DNA from: Rhodospirillaceae bacterium
Lineage (GTDB): Bacteria; Pseudomonadota; Alphaproteobacteria; MPNO01; UBA2964
Assembly: GCA_002709075.1 (NCBI GenBank)
Contig: PAPV01000004.1
Coordinates: 230,787-294,786 of the forward strand
Length of the DNA: 64,000 nt
Reading direction: 5' to 3'
The notes beneath the pieces are model-generated. The model was not told where the DNA came from and searched no databases. It worked only from the letters and a program-made list of their open reading frames with translations. The first letter of the stretch is position 1, and every line of letters begins with the position of its first letter. Positions 11,158 to 19,835 of this stretch are shown in pieces. The position numbers and the translations under genes are program-made.

Positions 11158-11664
11158 ATGAACAAATTGGGTGTGGGTTCGATTTCAAAAACGGGTATTC
11201 CGGCCGAACGATTCTTTTTGGTTGTTGTGGATGATTCTGATGAGCTTCGTGTTGCTCTACGATTCGCTGCGCAACGGGCAAAAAAAACAGGGGGTCGGGT
11301 GGCATTACTCTCAGTTTTAGAGCCTGCAGATTTTCAACATTGGATAGCTGTAGAAGAAAAAATGCGAGAGGAGAGGAGAGAAGACGCTGAGCAGTTGCTC
11401 AAGAAATTAGGTGCTGAGGTTACGGGTATTACCGGTGACATGCCAACATTATATGTTCGGGAAGGAACCGTAAGCGATGAAATTATTGCGTTGATAATGG
11501 AAGAACCAAATATCTCCATTTTAGTGCTAGGTGCTGGAGTAGACAAAAAAGGCCCCGGTCCATTGGTTACTTCCCTTGTTGGGAAGCTTTCCGGTGAATT
11601 TCCTATTCCAATCACAGTTGTTCCTGGGACATTATCAGACCAGCAAATTGATGAACTTACATAA
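11158..11664 (+). CDS. Universal stress protein (UspA domain)
   Basis: A 168-residue cytoplasmic protein with one UspA alpha/beta fold. The first strand is FFLVVVDDSDE near residue 20. The C-terminal segment ILVLGAGVDKKGPGPLVTSLVGKL resembles the ATP-binding G-2x-G-9x-G(S/T) loop in altered form, and the final strand is FPIPITVVPG. It starts 5 bases after the TIGR02186-type gene and so belongs to the same operon. No partner kinase or transporter domain is fused. The role within the cassette is unknown; USPs often modulate adjoining transporters. Confidence 0.82.
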   Translation: MNKLGVGSISKTGIPAERFFLVVVDDSDELRVALRFAAQRAKKTGGRVALLSVLEPADFQHWIAVEEKMREERREDAEQLLKKLGAEVTGITGDMPTLYVREGTVSDEIIALIMEEPNISILVLGAGVDKKGPGPLVTSLVGKLSGEFPIPITVVPGTLSDQQIDELT

Positions 11665-11800
11665 AAAAATTATTTCAGAAGCGGAATATATGTATAACGC
11701 GTTATTAAGACTATTTTAAGATTTAAAAAATTTAACAAAGTATTATGTGTTTAAAATATTGAGGTGATTTTTTTATCTCTCTGATGCAGTTTTTCAATAA

Positions 11801-12850
11801 CTAATTCGGGGGGACAAAAAATTGTCTTCCGAACCAACGCCAGCGTCGACTGTTTTCTTGCATTGTACAATTTATTCGAGATCTCCCTACCGGAAATGGT
11901 TTTGTCATTCTGACCTCAAAACGGGTTTCTCCCAATCTTTCAATTCTCAATCTCCCTTCACTTGAAGCGTAGCAATTAAGTTTTTTCAGCTCTTTACTAT
12001 CGATGCCGTTTACAGTAAATCCAAACGCAGGTGGGTTTTTTCCAACCAGCAAATACGGGTCCGCTGGGGTTATGTCAGATGCTTTAAGAGGTAGAGCGCG
12101 TCCCGCTAATTTTAGACGTGACACCCCACCAAATGTTTCATTAAATGCAAACCTAGGTAGGTAAAAAAAATCAGATTTGTCGTGTATAATTCCCGAATGT
12201 TGACCGAAGCCTGCAACAAACCCAGCTTTTTTTGTCTGTGCGCCTACAGCCAAACTGTACTCTCCGTAGGGGTATGCAATCATTTTGGGACTGAATCCAA
12301 GTTCTACTTTAAAACGGTCATTGGATTTTCTAAGCTCTTTGGTAATTTTTTCCGCAGTCAATCTTGGCATATGTGGGTGTGACGCAGTTTGGCTGCCAAT
12401 AGTGACGCCGGCCCGGTGAAGTTCTCTAATCTGTTCCCAAGTCATATACCCTGGTAAATTACGATCAATAGGATCGGTTGCGACGAATAAAGTGAAAGGT
12501 AATTTTGTGTTGCGCAGTCGAGGCCAAGCGTTCTGGTAAACAGATAGGAATGCATCATCGATAGAGATTCCAATTGTCTTTTCGGGAAGTTTTTTTCCTT
12601 TGCCTAATTTCAATATAATTTCCTCAATCGGCTTTACCGTAAATTCCCCTCCCCGCAAAGTTTTTAAGTGGGCATCAAATTGATCAAGCCGAATATTGGT
12701 TGATGGATGCTCACTTTCACCAAATCTGTGATACATCAATATCGCTGCAGAGCTTACTGCCAATGCTTGTTCTGCCAAAAGAGCAAGTGTTATTATAAAG
12801 ACAAAAGTTCTTACGAGTGCGCGTTTCGATAGGATCATATTGATTACCAT
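11801..12850 (-). CDS. Secreted polysaccharide deacetylase-like protein (NodB fold)
   Basis: A 349-residue protein with an N-terminal signal peptide (residues 1-31, ending AEQALA) and a carbohydrate esterase 4 type domain. Motifs: AILMYHRFG at residues 36-44, the catalytic/metal pair D98-D99 in GISIDDAF, and IGSQTASHPHMP at residues 151-162, then IAYPYGEYS. In the usual motif (HxxxH) the first metal His would sit at residue 154, but here it is Gln; His158 is present, as is His160. The enzyme may therefore bind metal differently or be impaired. About 120 C-terminal residues beyond the domain have no recognised motif. A second ATG at 12838 is equally plausible. It runs opposite to the USP gene. 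Confidence 0.82.
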   Translation of the reverse strand: MVINMILSKRALVRTFVFIITLALLAEQALAVSSAAILMYHRFGESEHPSTNIRLDQFDAHLKTLRGGEFTVKPIEEIILKLGKGKKLPEKTIGISIDDAFLSVYQNAWPRLRNTKLPFTLFVATDPIDRNLPGYMTWEQIRELHRAGVTIGSQTASHPHMPRLTAEKITKELRKSNDRFKVELGFSPKMIAYPYGEYSLAVGAQTKKAGFVAGFGQHSGIIHDKSDFFYLPRFAFNETFGGVSRLKLAGRALPLKASDITPADPYLLVGKNPPAFGFTVNGIDSKELKKLNCYASSEGRLRIERLGETRFEVRMTKPFPVGRSRINCTMQENSRRWRWFGRQFFVPPN

Positions 12851-12948
12851 TAGCGTTTTTAAAAAACTTTAAATAAATTATCACGATAAATATTTTTGAT
12901 ACAAACTTCTGGCGTATTTAAAAACAAAATGCAACATAATCTGTTTCT

Positions 12949-13500
12949 TTACATCATTATACTCTGTGGAACATCTTCATCATTAATAAGTGGATACTTC
13001 CTGGATTCAAAAAGTTGATAATGCCACCATTCATTTTTATAAAAGTCCCAACCGGCAGAAGTCATAATTCCAAGCAATAGAAGACGGTTTTTTCTAGCTA
13101 TAATAGAGATCTCTTTGTTGCCGTGATGAGAAAGAGGGGTGAATGCATCAAACTCTGTCCCCATTTCGAGTTGGTTCCCATTCTGATCTAATAAGCTAAG
13201 GTCAATTGCTACCCCACGAGAATGTGGGGATCCCCGTTCTGGATTAGCAAGAAAATTGGGATCCGGTGTATGATTCCAAAGTTTCCACTGCGCCTCCGTC
13301 GGCCGTAATGCGTCAAAAATTACTAGCTTAAGGCCGATAGAAGAAGCCTCCTGGGAGGCTCTCAATAAAGCCTTAGCAGCATCTTCGTGGAGATAACAGA
13401 TTGGCCTTTTGTAAACCGGTATACCGGTGAAGTTTTCGTTGGTAGCATATATAAGGTTAATATCTACCTTATATTCAGACTCTTTAATTTCTATCAGCAT
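12949..13500 (-). CDS. ddpX: D-alanyl-D-alanine dipeptidase (VanX/DdpX, peptidase M15D)
   Basis: Zinc dipeptidase that cleaves D-Ala-D-Ala, in non-resistant bacteria probably for wall recycling or nutrient use. The 183-residue protein has the zinc ligands H93 and D100 in SPHSRGVAIDLS, the catalytic E157 and ligand H160 in NEWWHY, and the conserved R66 in FDALRP. No signal peptide is visible, so it is probably cytoplasmic. There are no vanH/vanA neighbours and no ddp dipeptide transporter, so a glycopeptide-resistance role is unlikely. It lies between the deacetylase-like gene and the divergent tsaB. Confidence 0.88.
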   Translation of the reverse strand: MLIEIKESEYKVDINLIYATNENFTGIPVYKRPICYLHEDAAKALLRASQEASSIGLKLVIFDALRPTEAQWKLWNHTPDPNFLANPERGSPHSRGVAIDLSLLDQNGNQLEMGTEFDAFTPLSHHGNKEISIIARKNRLLLLGIMTSAGWDFYKNEWWHYQLFESRKYPLINDEDVPQSIMM

Positions 13501-13567
13501 CAGTAAAATAAATTATATTTAAATGTAACTTGGTTAGGTGAGTGTAGCACACCAAATGAGAAATCGC

Positions 13568-14263
13568 ATGATCGTACTTGGAATTGATACTTCTGGTGCT
13601 GCGTGTTCTGTAGCACTCTGGGAAAATGGTATCGTTTTGGCAAAGATCCAGAAAAAAATGATGCGTGGACACGCTGAAGCACTAATGCCAACAATTCAAT
13701 TTCTTTTTAATAGAGCCAACATTGGTTACAATGACATCGGATTAATAAGTGTTACAACCGGCCCAGGTTCATTCACTGGGATACGAGTGGGTTTGGCTAC
13801 TGCCCAGGGCTTGTCACTGGGCCTCGGCATTCCAATTTGTGGTGTAACTGTATTTGAAGCGATTGGAATGGCTGCTGCTCGAAGGATTCACGTTAAAGGT
13901 ATAAATAAATTGACAGTAATATTGGAGACTCGTCGAACTGATTTTTTTCTACAAGAGTTTTGCATCAGAAATTCTGAAGTTATAGAGGCTGGTGACCCCA
14001 GGTCAGCTTCAATTGAGTCTCTCATAGCCAACATTGGAAAGGACATTTATATTGCTGGAGATGGTGTGGAAAGATTAAAAACCCACTTGCCCTCTCCTGA
14101 ACACGTTAAACTAGTGCCTTCATGTGAATTTCCGGATTCTGCCATCGTAGCAGAAATCGCAGCCAAAACCGATTCCAATGCTTATAAATCTGCCCACCCG
14201 TTTTACATTCATCCGCCTCTAGCAACACTACCGAAGAAAAAGGGTCGAGTTTTCAATGAGTAA
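13568..14263 (+). CDS. tsaB: tRNA threonylcarbamoyladenosine biosynthesis protein TsaB
   Basis: Partner of TsaD in making t6A37 of ANN-decoding tRNAs. It is an ASKHA-fold protein of 231 residues with the N-terminal strand IVLGIDTSGAACSVALW and the conserved TTGPGSFTGIRVGLATAQGL segment. ATGs at 13556 and a GTG at 13538 are in frame, but starting at 13568 places the family strand at residue 2, as usual. It overlaps rimI by 8 bases. tsaB-rimI is a very common pair. It diverges from ddpX with a 67-base spacer. Confidence 0.94.
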   Translation: MIVLGIDTSGAACSVALWENGIVLAKIQKKMMRGHAEALMPTIQFLFNRANIGYNDIGLISVTTGPGSFTGIRVGLATAQGLSLGLGIPICGVTVFEAIGMAAARRIHVKGINKLTVILETRRTDFFLQEFCIRNSEVIEAGDPRSASIESLIANIGKDIYIAGDGVERLKTHLPSPEHVKLVPSCEFPDSAIVAEIAAKTDSNAYKSAHPFYIHPPLATLPKKKGRVFNE

Positions 14264-14768
14264 GATAGAAAGGGAAAGGCGCGTATGGCATGACCATGAG
14301 ATCAACTCTGTCTCTTCTCAGGACCTAAATGTAATTGCCAACATCCACGCAAAATGTTTTTTTGATGCTTGGGACACTAAAATTTTGCAACAAATTCTCG
14401 ATATGCCCGGGTCATTCGGCATATCAGTTCGACGTCCGCGATTTGATTCCATGGCAGGCTTTGCATTAGCTCGAGTTGTGGCCGACGAGTGTGAGTTATT
14501 GTCACTTGGAGTGGCACCAGAATGTCGCGGTCGCGGTATTGCGAAAGCTCTTTTGAAAGGCTCTATGTCTCGTGCTTTTTCTAAAAAGGCGTGTTGGTTT
14601 TTTCTAGAAGTTGCTACTGATAACAATGCAGCAATGCGATTATATTTGGCACATGGACTTGTAAAAATAGGTAATAGGCCTGATTACTACGAAAATGAAG
14701 ATGGCAGTCGTACTGACGCATGTACAATGAGATGCGATTTAAAAGCGTTATTCAATAGACATAATTAA
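14256..14768 (+). CDS. rimI: Ribosomal protein S18-alanine N-acetyltransferase RimI
   Basis: GNAT-fold acetyltransferase; the family acetylates the N-terminus of ribosomal protein S18. It is 170 residues with the acetyl-CoA motif ECRGRGIAKALLKG and the C-terminal NNAAMRLYLAHGLVKIGNRPDYY pattern seen in RimI. The annotation rests on the fold plus coupling to tsaB; substrate specificity cannot be seen directly. Its stop codon overlaps the stop of the convergent tusA-like gene by 4 bases. Confidence 0.88.
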   Translation: MSKIERERRVWHDHEINSVSSQDLNVIANIHAKCFFDAWDTKILQQILDMPGSFGISVRRPRFDSMAGFALARVVADECELLSLGVAPECRGRGIAKALLKGSMSRAFSKKACWFFLEVATDNNAAMRLYLAHGLVKIGNRPDYYENEDGSRTDACTMRCDLKALFNRHN

Positions 14769-15025
14769 TATTTGTTTTTTTCCTTACGAATTCTCAACAG
14801 ATGTCTCCCAGTTGGTGGCTGACCTGTTTCTCGTTCTAGTGATAAAACTTTGTGCCCCAACTCTTTTATCGACTCAGGAACGTTTTTTAGCGGCTCTTCA
14901 CCCTGAAGTGTGATCTCTGCGATTTTTCCTATACTTAATTGCTCGATGAGGAGCCGAGTTTTAACAAATGTTAGAGGACAAAGATCTTTTGTAATGTCTA
15001 AACGATGTTTAGCTTGATTTTTCAT
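14765..15025 (-). CDS. TusA family sulfur carrier protein
   Basis: A small 86-residue protein with the SirA/TusA fold: LDITKDLCPLTFVKTRLLIEQL, with the sulfur-carrying Cys16 followed by Pro17. TusA-type proteins relay persulfide sulfur to tRNA thiolation, molybdopterin or other acceptors. No other tus genes are nearby, and TusA paralogues have diverse roles, so I give only the family. It is convergent with rimI (overlapping stops) and divergent from fur, with a 168-base AT-rich spacer holding both promoters. Confidence 0.87.
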   Translation of the reverse strand: MKNQAKHRLDITKDLCPLTFVKTRLLIEQLSIGKIAEITLQGEEPLKNVPESIKELGHKVLSLERETGQPPTGRHLLRIRKEKNKY

Positions 15026-15193
15026 TTGGGTGTTCAGCTTGATATTTCATTAAGGTAATGGGTAATTTAAACTTATAACATGGATATAACTATTTTTCTT
15101 TTTGTGGCCAAATAGTATGCGAAGAATTAAACTTTACAAGAATGTATTATCAATTTTATATGGTAAGGTTTTAAAAACAAGGCATAATGACTT

Positions 15194-15658
15194 ATGATGA
15201 TGCGATCTACCCAACCGAGTAAGGATAAAGAAAAGATATCGAAACTTGAACGCGCTTGCATAGAGAAGGGCATGAAAATGACCGAACAGCGCAGGGTGAT
15301 CGCGCGCGTTTTGTCAGAGTCAACAGACCATCCTGATGTTGAGGAGGTGTATCATAGAGCAACACAATATGACTCGGGTATCAGCATAGCTACCGTTTAT
15401 CGAACGCTTAGACTCTTTGATATAGCAAATATTATCGACCGCCACGAATTTGGAGACGGGCGAGCGCGGTACGAAATGTCAGACCAAGTTGGCCACCACC
15501 ACCATTTAATAGATATGAAAACTGGGCAAGTGGTAGAGTTTGAGGATGAAAAACTTGAGGATCTTAAGGCACGCATAGCAAATGACCTAGGTTATAAACT
15601 GATTGGTGATAGACTTGACCTTTACGGCGTATCCCTTGAGGACGAAGACTCAAAATAA
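15194..15658 (+). CDS. fur: Fur family metal-responsive repressor
   Basis: A 154-residue winged-helix repressor: N-terminal DNA-binding domain with MKMTEQRRVIARVL and SIATVYRTLRLF (recognition helix), then a metal/dimer domain with EFGDGRARYE and HHHHLID. It has one cysteine and no CxxC zinc site, the pattern seen in alphaproteobacterial Fur/Mur proteins. Some of these answer mainly to manganese rather than iron, so Mur is a real alternative. Three consecutive ATGs (15194, 15197, 15200) leave the exact start open. Position between rimI/tusA and the miaB operon is conserved in the class. Confidence 0.9.
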   Translation: MMMRSTQPSKDKEKISKLERACIEKGMKMTEQRRVIARVLSESTDHPDVEEVYHRATQYDSGISIATVYRTLRLFDIANIIDRHEFGDGRARYEMSDQVGHHHHLIDMKTGQVVEFEDEKLEDLKARIANDLGYKLIGDRLDLYGVSLEDEDSK

Positions 15659-15694
15659 TATGTTGCACAATCAAAAAAACAACTAAAAAGCCCA

Positions 15695-16564
15695 GTGGTT
15701 AAAATAGAAAAGTCAAATCTGATATTGAATTCATTGGGCCAGTTGGTAGAATCTCCGAATGGCATTACTATAAAGCCTGTTCGTGCCGGGAAATTAATTG
15801 CGCGGATGGCTACCAGCGCGGCAGACTTAGATGCTGCGCAAGCATTGCGATATAGGGTATTCTACGATGAAATGAATGCAAGACCGGACCTGGTCACTGC
15901 ACAAATGCAGCGGGATTTTGATTCTTTCGATAACGTTTCTGATCATCTTTTAGTTGTTGACGAGTCCAGAACAGATATACCTGGTGGGGTTGTTGGAACT
16001 TATCGATTGTTGTTGAAAAATGTAGCAGAGTCCAAGCTTGGTTTTTATTCTTCGACTGAATATGATATCAGAAGATTACTTGCATTCGATGGTCAGATTA
16101 TGGAGTTGGGGAGGTCATGTGTAGATTGCAAAAATCGTAATAAACCGACCATGCATCTGCTATGGCGAGCAATCGCACAATATGTATTTTCGAATGATGT
16201 AAAAGTGTTATTTGGTTGTGCAAGTCTACCTGGGTCTGATCCAACATCGCTTTCTACGGTGCTCTCATACCTTCATCATTTTCATCTTGCTCCAGAGGAA
16301 ATACGCCCGATTGCTGTAGCCAATAGATATGTGGAAATGAACTTAATGGACCCTAAAAATATAAATCAAAGGAAGGCGCTTGCTGAGGTTCCTCCACTGA
16401 TAAAAGGGTATTTGCGCCTTGGAGGATTTGTTGGAAACGGAGCGGTGGTGGACGAACAGTTTAATACCACTGATGTTTGTGTCGTTGTAATGACAGAGCG
16501 CGTTACAGAAAAGTACCTAAGGCATTATGAAAGAGCGGCACATACAAAAGTTGGAGATAAATAG
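15695..16564 (+). CDS. OlsB-like GNAT acyltransferase (ornithine-acyl[ACP] N-acyltransferase)
   Basis: A 289-residue protein of the hemolysin-like/OlsB family (autoinducer-synthase-type GNAT fold). Conserved stretches are AAQALRYRVFYDEM near residue 48, VGTYRLLL, and IMELGRSCVD. OlsB joins a 3-hydroxyacyl chain to ornithine, the first step of ornithine-lipid synthesis. The next gene is a PlsC/OlsA-type acyltransferase overlapping by 38 bases, exactly the pair needed for both steps. The start is GTG (15695), with a weak ribosome binding site. Substrate is inferred from family and context. Confidence 0.8.
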   Translation: MVKIEKSNLILNSLGQLVESPNGITIKPVRAGKLIARMATSAADLDAAQALRYRVFYDEMNARPDLVTAQMQRDFDSFDNVSDHLLVVDESRTDIPGGVVGTYRLLLKNVAESKLGFYSSTEYDIRRLLAFDGQIMELGRSCVDCKNRNKPTMHLLWRAIAQYVFSNDVKVLFGCASLPGSDPTSLSTVLSYLHHFHLAPEEIRPIAVANRYVEMNLMDPKNINQRKALAEVPPLIKGYLRLGGFVGNGAVVDEQFNTTDVCVVVMTERVTEKYLRHYERAAHTKVGDK

Positions 16565-17378
16565 AATTCAATTTTTTGCTAAATCACTTTGCAGAACTTT
16601 TGCGCTGGCGGGTGTTACCACATTTATTATTCCAGCCCAGTTAATTAGTGTATTATTTAAGTTACCCGTGGCGAATTCAATTCCAAGACTATGGCACAAA
16701 ATCACTGGAAGGATCATTGGTTTGCGTATCCTTACGTACGGGAAAGTGAGTGAAAATACTCGGACACTGTATGTCTCGAATCACGCGTCTTACCTTGATA
16801 TTGTTGCGCTGGGTGCAATTGATAATATAAATTTTATTGCAAAGAAAGAAGTTGCTGATTGGCCTGTTTTAGGTTTTTTGGCGCGTTTGCAGCGCACTAT
16901 TTTTGTCGAACGCCGACGTGTAAAAATTCGCGTACAACGGGAAGAAATACTGTCGCGCTTAGAACAAGGTGCAAAAGTAGTTCTTTTTGCTGAGGGCACC
17001 AGTAACGATGGTATTCATGTGCAACCTTTCAAAAGTGCACTCTTTTCACTTCTGCATGGGGTGGCTGACGAGAAAAGGATCACCTTGCAGCCAATTTCTA
17101 TCGCTTATACCAGGTTGGACGACATACCAATTGGACGGACATTTATGCCAAAATTGGCGTGGTATGGTGATATGAGCTTGTTGCCACATTTATTCCAGTT
17201 GCTTGGGTTTGGCTCCATTACAGTCGAGATTAAATTTCACGAACCAGTTGATCCTTCAGTTTTCAAAACTAGACACGATCTTGCCCATTACTGTCACCAA
17301 ATTGTAATGAAAGATACAATAGCATTGAATGCTGGTATTTATTGGCAACAAAGCACTTCGTCGGATCGAAATTCTTGA
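16527..17378 (+). CDS. PlsC/OlsA-type 1-acyl-glycerol-3-phosphate or lyso-ornithine-lipid acyltransferase
   Basis: A 283-residue membrane-associated acyltransferase. The catalytic NHxxxxD motif is N85-H86...D91 (SNHASYLDIV). The acceptor-binding motif FAEGTSNDG lies near residue 154, with a hydrophobic N-terminal segment (about residues 20-45). In alphaproteobacteria this locus, upstream of miaB, commonly carries olsA, which acylates lyso-ornithine lipid and often also lyso-phosphatidic acid. Overlap with the OlsB-like gene supports a joint role. A dedicated PlsC for phosphatidic acid may exist elsewhere. Confidence 0.85.
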   Translation: MKERHIQKLEINRIQFFAKSLCRTFALAGVTTFIIPAQLISVLFKLPVANSIPRLWHKITGRIIGLRILTYGKVSENTRTLYVSNHASYLDIVALGAIDNINFIAKKEVADWPVLGFLARLQRTIFVERRRVKIRVQREEILSRLEQGAKVVLFAEGTSNDGIHVQPFKSALFSLLHGVADEKRITLQPISIAYTRLDDIPIGRTFMPKLAWYGDMSLLPHLFQLLGFGSITVEIKFHEPVDPSVFKTRHDLAHYCHQIVMKDTIALNAGIYWQQSTSSDRNS

Positions 17379-17435
17379 CAGCGCATATTAAGTTGATAAC
17401 CTTGAAAGATTATGGTCGCACTTTTTTGAAAAAAG

Positions 17436-18806
17436 GTGGTCAGTTTATTATTTTCAAAAAACAATTCGGCGTACGACATCTTGGCTAAAAAAGTTTTTAT
17501 CAAAAGCTACGGTTGCCAGATGAATATGTATGATTCTGACAGAATGGCTGATATCCTGGCCACAGATGGATACTCGCGAACACATGAAGCGGAAAATGCT
17601 GATCTTGTTATTCTGAATACTTGTCATATACGCGAGAAAGCAGCGGAAAAGGTGTATTCAGAACTTGGCCGATTGCGAAAAATTGACGGGCCAACGGTCG
17701 CAGTTGCAGGTTGCGTTGCGCAGGCAGAAGGAGAGGAGGTTATGCGGCGATCCCCAAACGTGGATCTGGTGGTTGGACCGCAGACTTACCATCGCTTGCC
17801 GGAATTACTCCGTAATTTAAATCATAGTAAAAATTTAATTGACATTGATTTTCCAGTAGAAACAAAATTTAACAAACTACCCCCACCGGATAACATAGGG
17901 GTTTCAGCATTCCTGACTATACAGGAGGGTTGTGACAAATTTTGCGCGTTTTGTGTAGTGCCTTATACGCGTGGCGCGGAATATTCGCGCCCAATTGAAG
18001 AAATTATTTGTGAGGCAGAGTTCTTAGTTGAGGCGGGAGCAAAAGAAATTATTTTGCTTGGTCAAAATGTGAACGCTTATCATGGCTGTAGCGGCGGGCT
18101 TGCAGAGCTCATCAGAATTTTAGACTCGGTTAATGGGTTAGATAGGATTAGATACACGACCTCGCATCCAAATGATATGTCAGATGCTTTAATTGCCGCT
18201 CATGCCGAAGTACTTTCATTAATGCCATATCTCCATCTACCCGTGCAATCTGGCTCAAACAGAATTCTTGAAAGAATGAATCGACGGCATACTAAAAAAG
18301 ATTATGAGAACATAATCAGGCGTCTCCGCGCAGCAAGGCCAGATCTTGCGTTATCATCAGATTTTATTGTCGGACACCCTGGAGAGACAGAAGAAGACTT
18401 TGAGGAAACAATGTCTTTAATCGAAAGGGTGAATTTTGCGCAGGCATATTCATTTAAGTATAGCGCTCGGCCGGGCACGCCGGCAGCCAAGCTGACAGAT
18501 CAAGTTCCTGAAGCGGTAAAGATAGAAAGATTGAGTAGGCTTCAAGAATTGCTTGGTTTGCAGCAACTGGAATATAATAAAAATTTTGTAGGAAAATATA
18601 TAAATGTGTTATTGGATCGGATTGGCCGTAAAAAGGGGCAGCTTGCGGGCCGTACGCCATACAATCAGGCGGTTCATGTTAAAATTCCGGATAGTTTGAA
18701 CCAAAATGACTTCTTAGGTAAAACGGTGCCGGTTTATGTGGAGGCGGCCCGCCCAAGTTCTCTCGCAGCATGCATTGTTGAAGAAAAGAGTAGTGAGAGA
18801 GGATAA
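17436..18806 (+). CDS. miaB: tRNA-2-methylthio-N6-dimethylallyladenosine synthase MiaB
   Basis: Radical-SAM methylthiotransferase acting on i6A37 of tRNA. The 456-residue frame carries the N-terminal [4Fe-4S] site beginning with Cys27 in YGCQMN, the NTCHIR and AGCVAQAE cysteines, and the radical-SAM cluster C166-C170-C173 in CDKFCAFC. A C-terminal TRAM domain follows. The frame opens at GTG 17436; TTG 17481 would give the usual short N-terminus (LAKKVFIKSYG). Neither has a convincing ribosome binding site, so the start is uncertain. It is the first gene of the miaB-phoH-ybeY-corC-lnt run. Confidence 0.95.
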   Translation: MVSLLFSKNNSAYDILAKKVFIKSYGCQMNMYDSDRMADILATDGYSRTHEAENADLVILNTCHIREKAAEKVYSELGRLRKIDGPTVAVAGCVAQAEGEEVMRRSPNVDLVVGPQTYHRLPELLRNLNHSKNLIDIDFPVETKFNKLPPPDNIGVSAFLTIQEGCDKFCAFCVVPYTRGAEYSRPIEEIICEAEFLVEAGAKEIILLGQNVNAYHGCSGGLAELIRILDSVNGLDRIRYTTSHPNDMSDALIAAHAEVLSLMPYLHLPVQSGSNRILERMNRRHTKKDYENIIRRLRAARPDLALSSDFIVGHPGETEEDFEETMSLIERVNFAQAYSFKYSARPGTPAAKLTDQVPEAVKIERLSRLQELLGLQQLEYNKNFVGKYINVLLDRIGRKKGQLAGRTPYNQAVHVKIPDSLNQNDFLGKTVPVYVEAARPSSLAACIVEEKSSERG

Positions 18807-18809
18807 GTT

Positions 18810-19835
18810 GTGAGCAGCCGCTATAAAAAAAAACCGGAGTTGGCTCCTCTGATTATCAAATATGATGACAATAGACTTTTGCCAGTTCTGTTTGGCGAAT
18901 ACGATAGAAATCTTTTACGCATCGAAGAAACGCTTGATATCCGTATATCATCTCGAGGAAATCAAATTTTTCTCTACGGCGAAAGTCAGGCTTTAGAGGT
19001 TGGGCAACGGGCTTTAAACAAATTATATCAGCGATTAAAAGGAGGACTGCCGATTGACGCGGCAGAGGTCGATGCTGCACTGCGTCTATCCATTACGGAT
19101 GATGTAATGGGAATAAAGTCTGTAGAAAAAAGTCCAGATACTTCAAAAATAATCACACCGAAAAGGCATATAACCGCTCATTCCGTAGCTCAATCATCCT
19201 ATTTGAAAGCCTTAAAAAAATTTGAAATAGTTTTCGGTATAGGCCCCGCTGGAACTGGAAAAACGTATTTGGCGGTTGCAACAGCTGCCGCCCAACTTTT
19301 GTCGGGTGAAGTTGATCGGATTATTTTATCCCGTCCTGCTGTTGAAGCAGGAGAAAGACTTGGTTTTTTACCTGGTGACATGCGAGAAAAAATCGATCCG
19401 TATCTGGCGCCCCTGTATGATGCTCTTTATGATATGCTTCCTGCTGATCAGGTTGTTAGCCGTATCGGATCAGGAGAAATTGAAGTTGCCCCGCTGGCTT
19501 TTATGCGTGGCCGAACACTCAGTCATGCTTTTGTTATTTTAGATGAAGCTCAGAACGCCACTCGAGTTCAGATGAAAATGTTTCTTACTCGGCTTGGAGA
19601 GGGGTCTCGAATGGTTATAACTGGTGATCCAAGCCAAATTGATTTGCCTAGTGGAGCAGTGTCGGGTTTAACTAATGCTGTGGAAACATTGAATTATGTT
19701 AAAGGTATAAAGACAATAAGTTTTAGTGAAAAAGATATAGTGCGTCATGCCCTAGTTACAGAGGTTGTGAGTGCCTATGAAGCTGAAGATCGCCGCCGCA
19801 ATATAAATAAAATTAGAAAAAACGGTGGTGACTGA
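18810..19835 (+). CDS. phoH: PhoH-like ATPase
   Basis: A 341-residue P-loop protein: Walker A GPAGTGKT at residues 145-152 and Walker B/DExx-like ILDEAQNAT, plus an N-terminal region of KH-like character before the ATPase. The PhoH family (YbeZ in E. coli) is coupled to YbeY in most bacteria and implicated in RNA metabolism and ribosome maturation. It starts with GTG 3 bases after the miaB stop and overlaps ybeY by about 11 bases, so the genes are translationally linked. Confidence 0.93.
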   Translation: MSSRYKKKPELAPLIIKYDDNRLLPVLFGEYDRNLLRIEETLDIRISSRGNQIFLYGESQALEVGQRALNKLYQRLKGGLPIDAAEVDAALRLSITDDVMGIKSVEKSPDTSKIITPKRHITAHSVAQSSYLKALKKFEIVFGIGPAGTGKTYLAVATAAAQLLSGEVDRIILSRPAVEAGERLGFLPGDMREKIDPYLAPLYDALYDMLPADQVVSRIGSGEIEVAPLAFMRGRTLSHAFVILDEAQNATRVQMKMFLTRLGEGSRMVITGDPSQIDLPSGAVSGLTNAVETLNYVKGIKTISFSEKDIVRHALVTEVVSAYEAEDRRRNINKIRKNGGD

